Of a DNA stretch of 64,000 nucleotides, positions 36,700 through 48,300 are shown one piece after another (the stretch's first letter is position 1; each line of letters starts with the position of its first letter). The DNA is from Chelonoidis abingdonii (Eukaryota; Chordata; Testudines; Testudinidae): positions 206,417,093-206,481,092 of the forward strand of contig NC_133770.1 of assembly GCF_003597395.2 (NCBI RefSeq), written 5' to 3'. The position numbers and the translations under genes were made by a program. A model generated the notes under the pieces. That model did not search any database, was not told the origin of the DNA, and saw nothing but the letters and a program-made list of their open reading frames with translations.

Positions 36700-39600
36700 C
36701 ATCAGGCCAGGCAGGGCTTGGCTTTGCAGCTGGGGTGACCCAAGGTCCCGATTTTATAAGCACAGTCCTGATTTTTGGGTCTCTTTCTTATCTAGGCTCC
36801 TATTACCTCTCACCCCCTGTACAGATTTTTCACATTTGCTGTCTGATCACCCTACTTGCACCTGAGGTTCAAACCTTGTCCAAGCCTCAGTGGTTGGAAG
36901 GGTGTTACAGGGTGATGCAACTCTCGGCTGTCAAATGTCACACACACACTTTCGCAGCTCTGCTGGTTTCCTCAAGGCGTCTTACCTCCCAAAGGAAGTG
37001 ACCAACACGACAGTGGCTCTAATGTTGACTAGCCCTTACTTGTACCTCTGCTCCACCTTGCACTCTTACCTAAAGTGGGGTCATCGCATGTTTGACGTGC
37101 CATGGGCAGCTAATGCTGCTGTGTCCTTTGTATGTATGCTTATTAAGCATGTAAATATTCATATATACCCTCCTGTCAAAAAAAAATCCTCTTAATTGCT
37201 TAACATGACATTTCTCCTCCCTACCAAAAAGTCCACCCTCCATACCAAATCTCCTTTTCTTGCCAAAACACATGACCCACTCAATTGCCCATATCCGCCC
37301 AGGCTGTAGTTCCCCAAGTGCCTTCCATGCAATTAGTTTACTGGCTAATTTTAGTTAAGACGTAGTGAGTGGGGCAAGGAACAAATTGTAACATGGACAT
37401 GGTGAACAATGACAGGAGTTACAACAATAAGATTACTTTGTGCATTTCTGATGGTTCAAATGTGTTTGGGTGATTTTTGTTTCTGGGGCTGTGTTTTGTT
37501 TGCTTTGCTTTTGCTGTTTTGGTTTTCTGTTTCCTTGCTTGGTTTTGTTGTTTGATTTATATGCTTCCCCTTTTTTTAGGCATTGTTTAAGATGTGAGTT
37601 GTAAGGCGAGTGTGGGATGCACCACGGATAGTGATTTGGCAAATCAGAATTGGGAAAGCTTTCCATACATTGCATATTGGGAAGAGGCACACAAATTATT
37701 GCAGGAGATGCAGTTGAACACAGCTGGCATTATAAATAAAGCAAAGGTGGCTGGCTACCATGCAGAAAAGACCATGCCTAATACATAAGAAAGGGCAGAG
37801 TTATGCAGGTCTTGAAAGGACCGGCAAGCAGTTTAAACTAGATGGAAAATGTGAACTAGTATTGGGAATCCCAGAAAGAGACATACAGGGTCAGATTGAC
37901 ACTGACGAAGGTAATTTTAGCATTCATATTCTGGATGAACTGGCGTAAGGAGCAATAGGAGTATCAGGTAGGCCACAGAAGGTAGATTTAATCAGTCAAT
38001 CTAATAGATCACGGGTTTTCAACTTGGACGTCTCAGTCACCAGAAGGTCACAACTACCCTGCCCTTCCTATGGAAAAGGTTGAGACACAGTGCTTGCTCA
38101 ATGCTTCCCCTGCTGGCTCAAATTGGCAGAGCTCTAGCTTTAAGTCCTCTAAATAGATACCTCTGGATTTTGGAGCTGAAGGTCAAGAGTTCTACAGTCC
38201 TGAGCACAGACTATCCTCAGCCCTATCCTCCTCAATGCCATTGCAAAGAAAAAGAAATACAGATTGCGTTTCAAGTCTCTCACTTCTGTGACAGAATCTT
38301 ACAAAGTCCCCACAGGCCCTTTTTTGATCCAAAGAAAAGTTCTTGAAACATAACAAATCACCCACCATCTAACGGTTTACCCCCATGTACAGATTCTGGA
38401 GCGGAGGTCAGATTGCTGAGGGATTTTGCTTCTTAAAAGAGGAGAGGGGATATAGGGGGAAAGTGGGCTATTTCTGCTTGCCATCACACAGAAAACCAAT
38501 CTTCCATCCTGATAAGTACACAATGAATAGCAACACTGCTCACATTGTAGCTTTAGCAGGTATGGGCAGGCATAAACTGGTGTCATATATTAGACATTCA
38601 GTAATGGGCCAGATTACACTCTCAGATGCACCAGTGTAACCAAGAGTACAGTATGGCCCTATGTTCTTAATATCTAAGGGTGGATCAATGAAAACAAGTT
38701 TTAATTCATGTTATAACCACAACATTCAACAAAGGCGAATAGAAACTCCTCCCTGTATTCTGGCAATGCCTTTTACCACTGTTACAACCTGAGGGAATTT
38801 GTGCCACTACCTTATTGAATCTCTATCATGCCAAACTCACACTTGGTGAGTTGATGAACCAAGTAGGTCGTCAAACGACTGCTTTGGTTCATCAATCACC
38901 CAAACTGCTCATTTAGCCCTAATACACATTTTACAAATATTATTTACAGCTAATGAACACTTACAATACTGGTATTTTTCTAACCTTTTTAACTTCTTTC
39001 TTCCTTTTCCTTCTTTCTAACTTTCCACAGGAAAGGCTAGAAAATGGGGTTGAGAGAAATATGCAAAACACATTTTCACAGTGTCACACATTTTTCCTTT
39101 TTTTTTTTTTTTATTTTTGGTAGTTAAATTTCACTGGCTCAAAAGTTTCCTATTTGAAAAATGTTATGGACCCAGGATGGTTTACCAGACCAAAGTCTAC
39201 TTTTGACTCAAAGGTTTACATGCATTTCAAATTTCACATGGAAGTATGATGGCAGGCATCTTTTGGCAATTTGGGCTTGTGCAAGGAAGATTGGGAGAGA
39301 AGGCGCGATATAGGGACAGTCACACATGCACTGAGAATACATTGTATACATTGGCATATGCCAGGAGAATGAGAACGGAATACCCAGAGAGGTAGGCAAA
39401 ACAGAAGTCCATTCTTGAGACACGATGATGTTGGCACCTGGAAAGAGAACAGCTGTTACTAGATATTTTTGCAGCGTGGAAGCAGCGATTCACACAAAAA
39501 AGAAGGCTACTCTTCTTTGTGTCAATCCCTGTTCCTTCACTGCAAAAATACATTGGAGGATCATGAGCTCTGGCTGCAGTGTGGAATATATCCTGCTGAT

Positions 39601-40570
39601 GCCTTATGGAAGGTGATGTGAATGATCAATGTATCTAAGGTGTGGAGAGAAAGCAGCCAATACTCACTACTAGTTAGGCACCTCCTCTGGGCCCACTGCT
39701 GATCCTGCCACTGAAAGCCCCTTTGTTCCTACAATGCAAAGGATGCAACAGGCTCCTCTGAGGAGAGATAATCAAGGAGACTAGAATTTTAGGTAGCTGG
39801 AGTCAGAGGACTGAGTTTGACACTGAGGACATAATGGATGTTGGTTTTGGTTACTTTTATGGTGTGGAAGTAGATGACTTGGCCTGTTTCCAGCCAGGAA
39901 ACCACAAGCAATATATTTTAAGTATTACTGATTCTTATGATCTTTAACACTAGGAGTTCAAGGGAGATCCAATTAAAAACACAGAAACCACAGCATGAAC
40001 ATATCCAGATTACATACAGAAGCACATACCAAACCAGTCTCACTACAGCTAAACTACAAGTAAAAGCATGCTGCAAACCAGTCTAGCCATAATGAAACTA
40101 CATCTAAATCTATCACTAGGAGAATTTCAGATTATTTAGGTTCAGAATTTGGGTGTTCTTCTTAACTATTTTACCCCAGCAGGCCACACAACCTATTCTC
40201 CCTGAATATGGCTTTCTGCCTGGAGGGCCATAATGACAGACCTTTCCCCCAAATACTGCTGATCATCTTTTCCTGGTGCTATCTTGCAGAAAAAGACTCC
40301 TGGCCTGCTGCCCCTTTCTGGCATCTATGGATGGTTTACTCTTCACCTAATGTTCTCCAGAGGCCACCAAGAAGGGCCAACTACTCCCTCAAAGCTGGAT
40401 GGTTTCTGCAGCAGGAGGAGATAAGCAGTCTCTCATCTGACAATAGAGGAGGAAGCAGTACAGAACTGCTCCTTGTTGCTGGTGCAAACAGTTACGTCCC
40501 CCACCGCTTAGTGGTTCAGGGAGACCATACCATATGCAGTCGGATGAATAAACAAGTCTGAGCTGTGTAG
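36700..40570. other. non-coding, no gene recognised
   Basis: No supported exon. A diverged hAT-like patch may lie at about 38012-38100 (GGGTTTTCAACTTGG on the left and GGTTGAGACACAGTG on the right) but lacks a target duplication. A 15-16-base poly-T run sits at about 39097-39111. A separately listed inverted repeat lies at 39464-39550. Confidence 0.45.
39464..39550. repeat. long imperfect hairpin, miRNA-precursor-like
   Basis: Left arm 39464-39505 starts TATTTTTGCAG and ends CACACAAAAAAGAAG. Right arm 39512-39550 starts CTTCTTTGTGTCAATC and ends CTGCAAAAATA. The arms pair over about 40 bases with a few bulges, around a six-base loop GCTACT. The size and shape resemble a pre-miRNA, but small MITEs also fold this way and there is no expression evidence. 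Strand is undetermined. Confidence 0.55.
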
Positions 40571-40573
40571 ACC

Positions 40574-41538
40574 TAGGGTTACCAACTTTCTAATTGCACA
40601 AAACACAAACACCCTTGCCCTGCCCCCTACGCCAAAGCCCAGGCCACACCTCTTCTCCAAGGCTCCACCCCCTCCCTCCATCCACCCTCTGTCTGTCGCT
40701 CGCTCTCCTCCACCCTCACTCATTCGCTCATTTTCCCTGGTCTGGGGCAGAAGGCTGAGGTATGGGAAGGAGTGAGGGTGTCAGCTGGGGGTGCGGGCTC
40801 TGGGGTGGCGCCAGGGATGAGGGATTTAGGGTGCAGGAGGCGGCTCTGGGCTGGGGGTGGGACCAAGTGGTTCGGAGTGTGGTAGGGGTCTCCAGGCTGA
40901 GGCAGGGGTTGGAGTATGGGAGGGAATATGGGCTCTGGCCTGGGGGTGCAGGCAGAAATGAGGGGTTCAGGGTGCTGGAGAGGGATCCAGGTTGGGGCAG
41001 GAGATTGAGGTGTGGGGGAAGTGAGGGCTCTGGGCTTTGGGGTGAGGCCAGAAATGAGGGATTTGGGGTGCTGGACGGGCCTCCAGGCTGGGGCTGACGG
41101 GTTTGGCGTGCGGGAGGGAAATCAGGGCTGGGGGTTGGGGCACAGAAGGGGGTTAGGGCTGGGGCAAGGAGCTGGGGTTTGAGAGGGGTTTCAGAGTGCG
41201 GGCTCCAGGCAGCGCTCATCTTAGGCAGCTCCCCGCAAACAGCGACATGTCCCTCAGCTTCTAGGCAGAGGCAGAGCCAGGTGGTTCTCCACGTTACCTC
41301 TGCCTACAGGTGCTGCCCCTGGTCAATGGGAGCTGCGAAGCCCCCGTAGCCATTCCTACACCTAGGAGCTGAGGGACATGGCGCCGCTTCTGGGGAGCCA
41401 CGTGGAGCCAAGAAGGGAGCCTGCCAGCCCCATGCCAACTGGATTTTTAATGGCCTGGTCAGCAGTGCTGGCCAGAGCTGCCAGGGTCCCTTTTTGAGCA
41501 GGCGTTCTGGTCAAAAAACAGACTCCTGGCAAGTGGCA
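40574..41538. mobile_element. hAT-like element with G-rich minisatellite core
   Basis: Left end TAGGGTTACCAACTTTC, and a right end whose complement begins near TTGCCAGGAGTC and resembles the same termini after decay. Between 40740 and 41200 a G-rich tandem array repeats words such as GGGCTCTGG, GGGGTGCGGG and GAAATGAGGG. The 3' third (41220-41500) contains CAATGGGAGCTGC, shared in style with other hAT MITEs here. No clear 8-bp duplication, so the right end is approximate. The array creates long shadow frames on both strands. Confidence 0.6.
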
Positions 41539-41611
41539 ATGCTATGTGGATCCCTGCATATGCACAGACCTCCATTGCAGGATCAAGGCCTGAACTGTTA
41601 TCTTACACACT

Positions 41612-41728
41612 AATCCTGCAATCTGATCCATGCAGGTAGACATCTGCACTCATGAACATTCCATTGACCCCATCAGGGTTCCATTCAGGCACAAGGGTCT
41701 GGCCCTGTGGATCAGATTGCAGGATCAA
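41612..41728. repeat. short palindromic repeat, GATCCTGCAATC family
   Basis: Left arm AATCCTGCAATCTGATCCA and the complement of the right arm, GATCCTGCAATCTGATCCA, match at 18 of 19 positions around an 80-base centre. Same family as 13305-13410. Confidence 0.7.
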
Positions 41729-41739
41729 GCTATTGGAAT

Positions 41740-43370
41740 GGTACTCCATTATATCACAAGGAATTGTCATAGTGTTATACTGAAAATCACCATCTAATAT
41801 GTCTGATTAAAACAGGCAAAGAGTTTCAGCACAAAATGGGAAAAAGTAAATGTGTACATAGACTAGAGAGGATAAGAAAAATGAACTATAATATTCTGGG
41901 ATTGAATTAAATTTCCCCTCTCATTCCTATGTATTAGATTTAGGGACCCGCGGTGTTTTTATAACACACTGTAGAGGAACCTTGCTCATTCACTGACATT
42001 ACAATAACTAGTTTGTTGTTTCTATTCACACTCACACATATGTTCTGTTCTGTGCAGTTCCTCTGCCAATTCCACCCACACACCTGAAGACCTCTCCACT
42101 GGATGTCAGTCCCAGCTTTAGATAATCGTTCAAATCTGCAAGACATGTTTTAGTTGTCTTGTCATGTTAGGATGTAATAAAAACAAACCATAGGCTTTCA
42201 CAGCAAGTAAAATGTGGTGTGAGAATGTAAACTGAGTGTGAGAGCTCTATGAATATCAGTACTGAATTCCCAACTTTTAATAATGAGCTCACATTTTATA
42301 TCAATGTAAAGCACCAATTGCTTTGATTTAATATGCTTAGAGACAAAAAAAATTGAAATAACATAATTAGAAAAGGTGATAAACATCTGGATCAGGAATG
42401 TAACTCTTCAAAACTAGCTGTTAGAGGAGTATTACTTTCTCTATGGCCCTTCACCTTGGAAAGACATGACTGTAATCTCTATCGCACACTCATTCTGTAC
42501 CTATGGTTGCAATCATGTTCCGAATCAGAGTGAAATTTCTCATAAAACAATGTAAAAATGTTAGTGAATTTGACACTTGTGAAAGGTACCCAATTACAAG
42601 TCTTCAGATATTCAAAGAACTGTTACAGCACAGGCAGCAGTAGTGCAAGATTCCTCACACCACACCATCAATATGGCCCCCAAGGAAAACCTCAAAGGAA
42701 CTCCACTAGTCATCTGTATGTCAGGTCTATACTTGGCCTCTCAAAAGATAGTCAATAAAGATGCCAGTTGTGGTAGTTTTAAGATGTGAAAACTTGCTGC
42801 TAGAAATGATGGAAAACTGACTGGAATCAGATCAGATCACAGACTATCACAAAGCTTTCATATATAGGAAAACTTTCAGTCATTACCAACCTAGGCTAGA
42901 TTCCAATCAGCGACCACAAGTGAAAAGTTCTGTATCCCTTTGCCATCATCCTAAGTCACAAAGGGTCATAATTTTATGTCATGGTTTGGCAATATCCAGG
43001 TTTCTTTGACTATCAGATATAAAGAAACAAAGCTGAAATGTGTGAGTCTTAGCTTAGCTATCCCCTTTTTTTTGTTGCAAAGATAGGTAGCTAGTTTTCA
43101 AACATAGGCCCTGATTTTACGCACTAATCCACCCTTAATTCCAAATTGAATTTCCTGCCTAGTATGTGTTTGAAATGTCAGATGTAGCAAATGATACCTT
43201 ATTAATTATTAATTTATTACTCAGACAGACATACTACTGGATTAAAAAGAAAAGGTCACCACCAATATCCTCCAGGATATTCCAACAAGTGGTTCCCTAG
43301 TTTACAAACTAGACAGCAAACTTTGCATTGCAGTACGGAAAAAAGATCCCACTTTGCAAAATAGGTAAAA
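41740..43370. other. non-coding, no gene recognised
   Basis: AT-rich unique-looking sequence; no supported exon or repeat. Confidence 0.5.
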
Positions 43371-43371
43371 A

Positions 43372-43425
43372 TCAGAAGTTGGTCCAATAAAAGATATTAC
43401 CTCACCTACTTTCTCTCTCTAAAAA
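43372..43425 (+). repeat. PLE 3'-tail fragment
   Basis: CAGAAGTTGGTCCAATAAAA followed by GATATTACCTCACCTAC is the widespread amniote PLE tail. Only about 50 bp remains. Confidence 0.65.
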
Positions 43426-43774
43426 TTTACTGTCAGCTTTGGGAAATGCACATGAAAGAGGGTTGACCAGGCCAGGATATAGTCTATTTTGTATAATAAT
43501 AGACAACATAGTCTTTCTGATTAACAAAATACACTCACAACAGTTGTTTCTTTTTAGGCCATTACCTATTTTAAATAATGATGATAAAATGTTGTTCCTA
43601 AATCTTTTACTTTAAGCCAAGGCTTTGGACACTGTCTTACTAATTTCATATAGCAACATAGAATGACAGTTACTCTGTTTTGCTCATGGCCTTGCTTTCA
43701 GTTCTGAAAGAAAAAAAAAAAAGCAGCAAATTTGGTTTCCTCTGCTGTAAAATAGTCAAGATTTTAGAATTTTT

Positions 43775-43985
43775 AAAATATTATATACTGCTTTTCATCC
43801 AAGGATCTCACATTGCTTTAGGTAGGGAGTAAATATTATTGTCTCCATATGACAAACAAGGAAACTGAATCACAAAGAGATTATGTGACTTGCCTGACGG
43901 TACACTGCATATCAGGGGACAGAGCTAGGAATTTAAGCCAATTTTCCTAGTTCCTACCCCAGTGGTCGATCCATGGGACCACACA
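43775..43985 (+). repeat. MIR SINE
   Basis: Contains GAAACTGAATCACAAAGAG then ATTATGTGACTTGCCTG and ACAGAGCTAGGAATTTAAGCC, collinear with the MIR consensus core and 3' half. Old, diverged copy. Confidence 0.7.
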
Positions 43986-44691
43986 GAAGCTGTTGTCACT
44001 GCTAGCAATTAGGCTTCCATCTTATCTATTGTGCAAAGTTGGGCATTCTTAAAATTAATCATCAAATATTAGCATACACAGTCAGGCTATAAATAAGATT
44101 GTTTCTCTATATCTAGCTATTAATGTTCAAATAATTGCTGTGTTCTGGAGCATTCCCTCTGATATTTATGGCGCTTTGACATTAAACTAGAAGATTAAAA
44201 CAGTCCCAAAAATGCCTCTAAGTACTTTCCATTCAAGATGTGGCAGCAATAGCTGAGCAATGCACAGAGCTCCCAGTGTATGATTATGTATCCAGGGACA
44301 CCACTGTGATACTATTATGAAGGATTACAGTGCCACTGTGTCCAGCCAGGAATGTAAATGTCATCTGGTCAGAGAGGCAACTCTTGGTTATTTTTAATGA
44401 TTAAGTGACCTGACAAGAAAATAGTTCATGTAATTAAGTTTAATGTTCATATAATTCATGCATGTCAGAAGAGTCAGGTTTGCTTGTTATTTTTCAGGTT
44501 TTTATTTTAAACATTTAAAGTGTTAAACTATAAATCACTATACTCCATAAAGTATTAAACTATAAAAGAGCTGGCGACAAGTACTTCCTTAGTTACAAAT
44601 TCTGCCATGCAGTCTTAACTTGAGTGCAGAGGAAAGAATTAATTGATGCTGTAAAGCACTTTGAAGACGAAAATTGATATAACTAGCGTTG

Positions 44692-44760
44692 GGCCTGATC
44701 CTACTTCTACTAAATCCATGACAAAACTTCCATTGACTTCAATCACAGCAGGATCAGGCC
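44692..44760. repeat. 69-bp palindromic repeat, GGCCTGATCCT family
   Basis: Ends GGCCTGATCCT and AGGATCAGGCC are perfect 11-bp inverted repeats. The interior CTTCCATTGACTTCAAT is a common companion word in reptile genomes. Shortest member of this family in the window. Confidence 0.75.
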
Positions 44761-44939
44761 TATTTTACAAAACAAAATTCCTTTCTTCCATCTATCTATA
44801 GGCATTTTTTAATAAAGGGCATTGTTTTTACCCTTGTTGCCACATAAATTAAGCCATGAGTCCATAACTGTTATGATAATCTTACATGTCTAATCTCTTT
44901 GGGGTTTAGAGAACATGGCCCCTTCAAATATTTGTCCTA

Positions 44940-45640
44940 AAGGGAGGAGGTGCTGATTGTTCCAGAAGAGGAAGTGCTGTTTTGGGGAAGGCCCTCACAT
45001 AGTGAAGCAGCCGAGAACCTGCCTAAAGCCAGGGAGGGACAGAGTGGCTGACCGGGGGCTCCCCAAGACAGGAGCAAGGCGCAGCATTGTGCCAAGGAGG
45101 AATCGCCCAAGATGGACTAACCAGAGCTGGACCCAGTATCACGACTGCCCCATGCTGCATGGGGCTATGTGTGCTGGGGACTGTGATTTTGCATTGGGAA
45201 TAAGAGGGAGACTGTTAGCTAGCTAAGTGGGGAGGCTGTCTCTATGTGTGCCTTTGCAGAGAGCGGCAGAAGAGAGCACTGGAGGAGTTTGTGGGGAAAG
45301 TTCACTGGCGCTAAAGACAACCAGGAGCACCCAAGACTCACCACCAGACTGAAACTTTGCCCAGGATTCCTGAATTCTGACTGTAGACATATTGCTCTGT
45401 CTGCCCTAAGACTGTGGTACCATGGGACCTGTGGGGCCTTGTGTTCAATGTAATCCTGTTGTACCGCTCCCTCATCTTCTCCTCTGTTGTTTTTCTCCAT
45501 TCATCCCCTCTGTAAATAAATATTTTCCTTTCATTGTACTTGTCCGGTGTGTATGTGTTCACTCCAGGGGGTTTGGAAGAGGTGCCCCTAGGGTGGAAGG
45601 GACTTTCCCTGCTGTGTTCCTGCACACACCTTTTCTTGGC
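44940..45640 (+). mobile_element. possible solo LTR or unclassified retroelement
   Basis: A GC-enriched block unlike its flanks, with repeated 'GAGCAAGGCGCAGCATTG'-style sequence. It holds a polyadenylation signal AATAAA at about 45516, followed by a T-rich stretch and GTGTGTATGTG, as in an LTR R/U5 boundary. It opens frames of 89, 130 and 135 codons on both strands with no motif. I could not fix TG...CA ends or a target duplication. It could also be the 3' end of an unrecognised transcript. Confidence 0.35.
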
Positions 45641-46329
45641 CGGAGCTGCCTTCAGAGCAGACACGAGCCTGGCCATGAGGGCACTAAAGTTACATATGAA
45701 AAGAGTGAAACATCTTGGAGGGTATATAATAGAGGTGTGTCTCAAACAAGAACATTATTGTTCCCTTGTGCTCTTTTTCCCATGATGCCTCCTACTCAAG
45801 GAACCCCTCTATGAGAATTATTTCCTTTGCTTTAACTGAACAGTCCAGATTTGAAGGCTGTTACAAGGGAGACAATTAAAATTGAGAGGAAGAGGTTGGA
45901 TACATTACACTACCAACAAGAGGGTTCCAGTTACATATGTTATCTCACGAATAGTGGCTGACTTCCTTTCCTGTCTAAAAGCCAACTTTGGGCACCACCA
46001 GGCCTAAACACAGCCCACGACTGCATGTGGCAGCTGCTCTAGTGTCTACAGATGTAAGCAAAAGAATCTGGCTGCTGTTCTGTTTGCGTCATTGTTGCTG
46101 TGACCAAATATATTCCATGGCTGAAGAGAGTTTCTGCTGTTGCTCAGACAGCTCCTCAAAACAAAACTATCATGTTATTTCTTTCTTGCTGACTCATCCT
46201 GAATTCCTTTCTTACTGCTTCCCCTCCCACCCCCAGCAGTGCTGTCCTAGGAGCCGTTTAATCACCTCCCCCACCCTTGTGTGCTGGTCATCTTTAATGT
46301 TTTTTTTTTAATATGGAATATTCTAAATA
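45641..46329. other. non-coding, no gene recognised
   Basis: No exon or repeat supported; short open frames only. Confidence 0.45.
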
Positions 46330-46540
46330 TTGCACAGTTGTTTAATGCCTTCCTTTAAAAGATCTCAAAGCATTTTACCAACATGAACCAATTGATTCTC
46401 ACAATCACCCTCACAGATTGAAAAGCATTATCCTTATTTTATAGATGGGGAAGCTAAAATACAGATGAGGCCAAATTACTCACCCCAAGTTACACTGTGA
46501 ATGAATGGCAGAGCTATGAACAAAACTGATGTTCCCAATA
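46330..46540 (+). repeat. MIR SINE
   Basis: Has CTCAAAGCATTTTACCAACA, TTATCCTTATTTTATAGATG then GGGAAGCTAAAATACAGATG, and AATGGCAGAGCTATGAAC, collinear with MIR. Confidence 0.7.
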
Positions 46541-46707
46541 ACAGGCTCTAACTAGAACACAAGCAGGATTAAAAAAAAATACATAAAAGGAAAAAAGTCA
46601 TAATCTTTGATAGTCATCTGTGATACTGTATTACAAGAGCTCCAATAGTATCAGCTGATCTTGCATACAACTGATTTATAGAATACAAGAATAACTTTTA
46701 TTTACAA

Positions 46708-46880
46708 GGGGAGGCATAGCTCAGTGGTTTGAGCATTGGCCTGCTAAACCCAGGGTTGTGCGAGTTCAATCCTTGAAGGGGCCATTTAGAGAAGTGGGGA
46801 TTGGTCCTGCTTTGAGCAGAGGGTTGGACTAGATGATCTCCTGAGGTCCCTTCCAACCCTAATAACCTGTGATTCTGTGA
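46708..46880 (+). mobile_element. tRNA-derived SINE with CR1-type tail (turtle SINE)
   Basis: The head is tRNA-like. The A box is TAGCTCAGTGGTTTGAGCAT (46717-46736) and the B box region is GGTTGTGCGAGTTCAATCC, spaced as in a tRNA gene, so it carries an internal pol III promoter. The tail GGACTAGATGATCTCCTGAG then GTCCCTTCCAACCCTA and GATTCTGTGA is the CR1 3' end, which lets CR1 reverse transcriptase mobilise it. This head-tail combination is a hallmark of turtle SINEs and is the best single clue to the host. It has no coding capacity and is not a functional tRNA gene. Confidence 0.93.
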
Positions 46881-46889
46881 AACAGCGAT

Positions 46890-48110
46890 ATGGAAGACAA
46901 CATATTTAAAAAAAAAACAAAACCCTCTTCCTCCCAATTATTTTGAGATCAATATTACAAGTTTTAAGGACGTGTCATTCATAAAAGTGGTAATTTTTTA
47001 CTTCCTTCTTTTCCTGTCAGCACATTCACCATTCTCTCATTTGGCTGACACCCCTAGCAACATTCCACTGGCAGCTGGATCACTTCAAACATGACATGAT
47101 TGTTAGAAAGATATATTCAAAAATTGTCAAAGCAGATGTTTCTACATTTCAAAATTGTAACTCCAAGGTTTGTGAGACATGTTCTAATATTGTAAATACT
47201 GCATGGTGTGTGCTTTAGCAGGTCATCCAAACATACCTCTAGTGAAGCACTAGATGTGCCCTGTCACGTTGGCAGTTGCAGATCCTGATTCAGAAGCTCA
47301 TTCTAATGAGATGTCAGAAAAAATGTATTTAGCTCTGAAAACTGAGGAATGAAGGACTGTGCTGTTTAGTTCAAGGGCTGTTTTCTGCAACTGTTTAGAA
47401 GTTAGTATATTATTCATTGGTGCAATACAGTGATCAAACGAAGAGAATCTGGTTGCCTCAGGTTGTGAGACACTCTGTGGAATAGATAATAATGCCAGAT
47501 AGTATTTCAGTTTTAAGATCCACTGCATTCCTGTGAGCTGAAAACAATGTCAGCAGCATCATGTAGCTCAAGAAATTCTTCATACATTCAGGACATCTAT
47601 AATGCTATTAGCCATACAACAAGCAAGAGAATCAGCAGTCGAGGCTTTAATTTATTTTTGTTTCCTTATTCTATCATGCACAAATTATTTAAACTATCCC
47701 TCAGCATACCACTATTAAAAGATGACAGAGAATGTTTTTCTTTTGTTTTCAGCACTCTCTCTCTCACACACTCACCCACATTAGGTCTAATTTTTCCTAG
47801 GATAAGACAGGGCCTTTTTTTTTTTTTTCCTGGGGAGGACAAAGGAATGTTTGAATACTCCATTACAGAAAAATGGACTTTTCTAACAATAGGTTTGCAA
47901 TGGGTTTGATTCTACTACAGCTTTGCAAAATGAATGTAAAACTATACGGCATCAGAATGAACAAACTCCTGGCCATAAAAACTTGCTCTGTTTAAACGGA
48001 TACAAAGTCTTAAATATTGTCAGAAATTTGCTGATAAAGATTGCTATGAATTCATAACCAGCTGCCCAATGGTCTAAAGTATGTATATATTATACACATA
48101 AAATAGGTTA
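46890..48110. other. non-coding, no gene recognised
   Basis: AT-rich sequence; a 15-base T run lies near 47814-47828. No supported gene. Confidence 0.5.
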
Positions 48111-48112
48111 CA

Positions 48113-48300
48113 AGAATTTTAAGGTTGCAAAACTGAGCAATCAAAAGTTAAGAACTCCTGGAAATGATGCTTTTCTGTACATTCTTAATTTGGTCCGCTT
48201 GTGCACATGAATTATAATAGTCTCTAATTACATGATCATGCACTGTTTTTTCCACAGGACCCCAGCTTCATTCAGTGGAGAGGATGGAACACTCTGTGGA
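48113..48300 (+). repeat. dispersed unclassified repeat, copy 2
   Basis: Collinear with 5405-5595. Shared blocks are TTTAAGGTTGCAAAA, CAATCAAAAGTTA, TACATGATCATGCAC, TTTTTTCCACAGGACCCCAG and TTCAGTGGA. Confidence 0.55.

Noticed and set aside
38012..38100. hAT MITE with GGTTTTCAAC ends
   Set aside because: Ends are only loosely inverted and no 8-bp duplication was found.
40728..41219. 163-codon Pro/Ser-rich frame on the minus strand
   Set aside because: It is the reverse of a G-rich minisatellite inside a hAT-like element; the low-complexity protein tracks the repeat.
45422..45814. 130-codon plus-strand ORF as a host exon
   Set aside because: No domain, overlapped by equally long frames on the other strand, and inside a block with LTR-like features.
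46708..46790. Functional tRNA gene
   Set aside because: The A and B boxes are present but the sequence runs into a CR1-type tail and the B box is altered; it is a SINE head.
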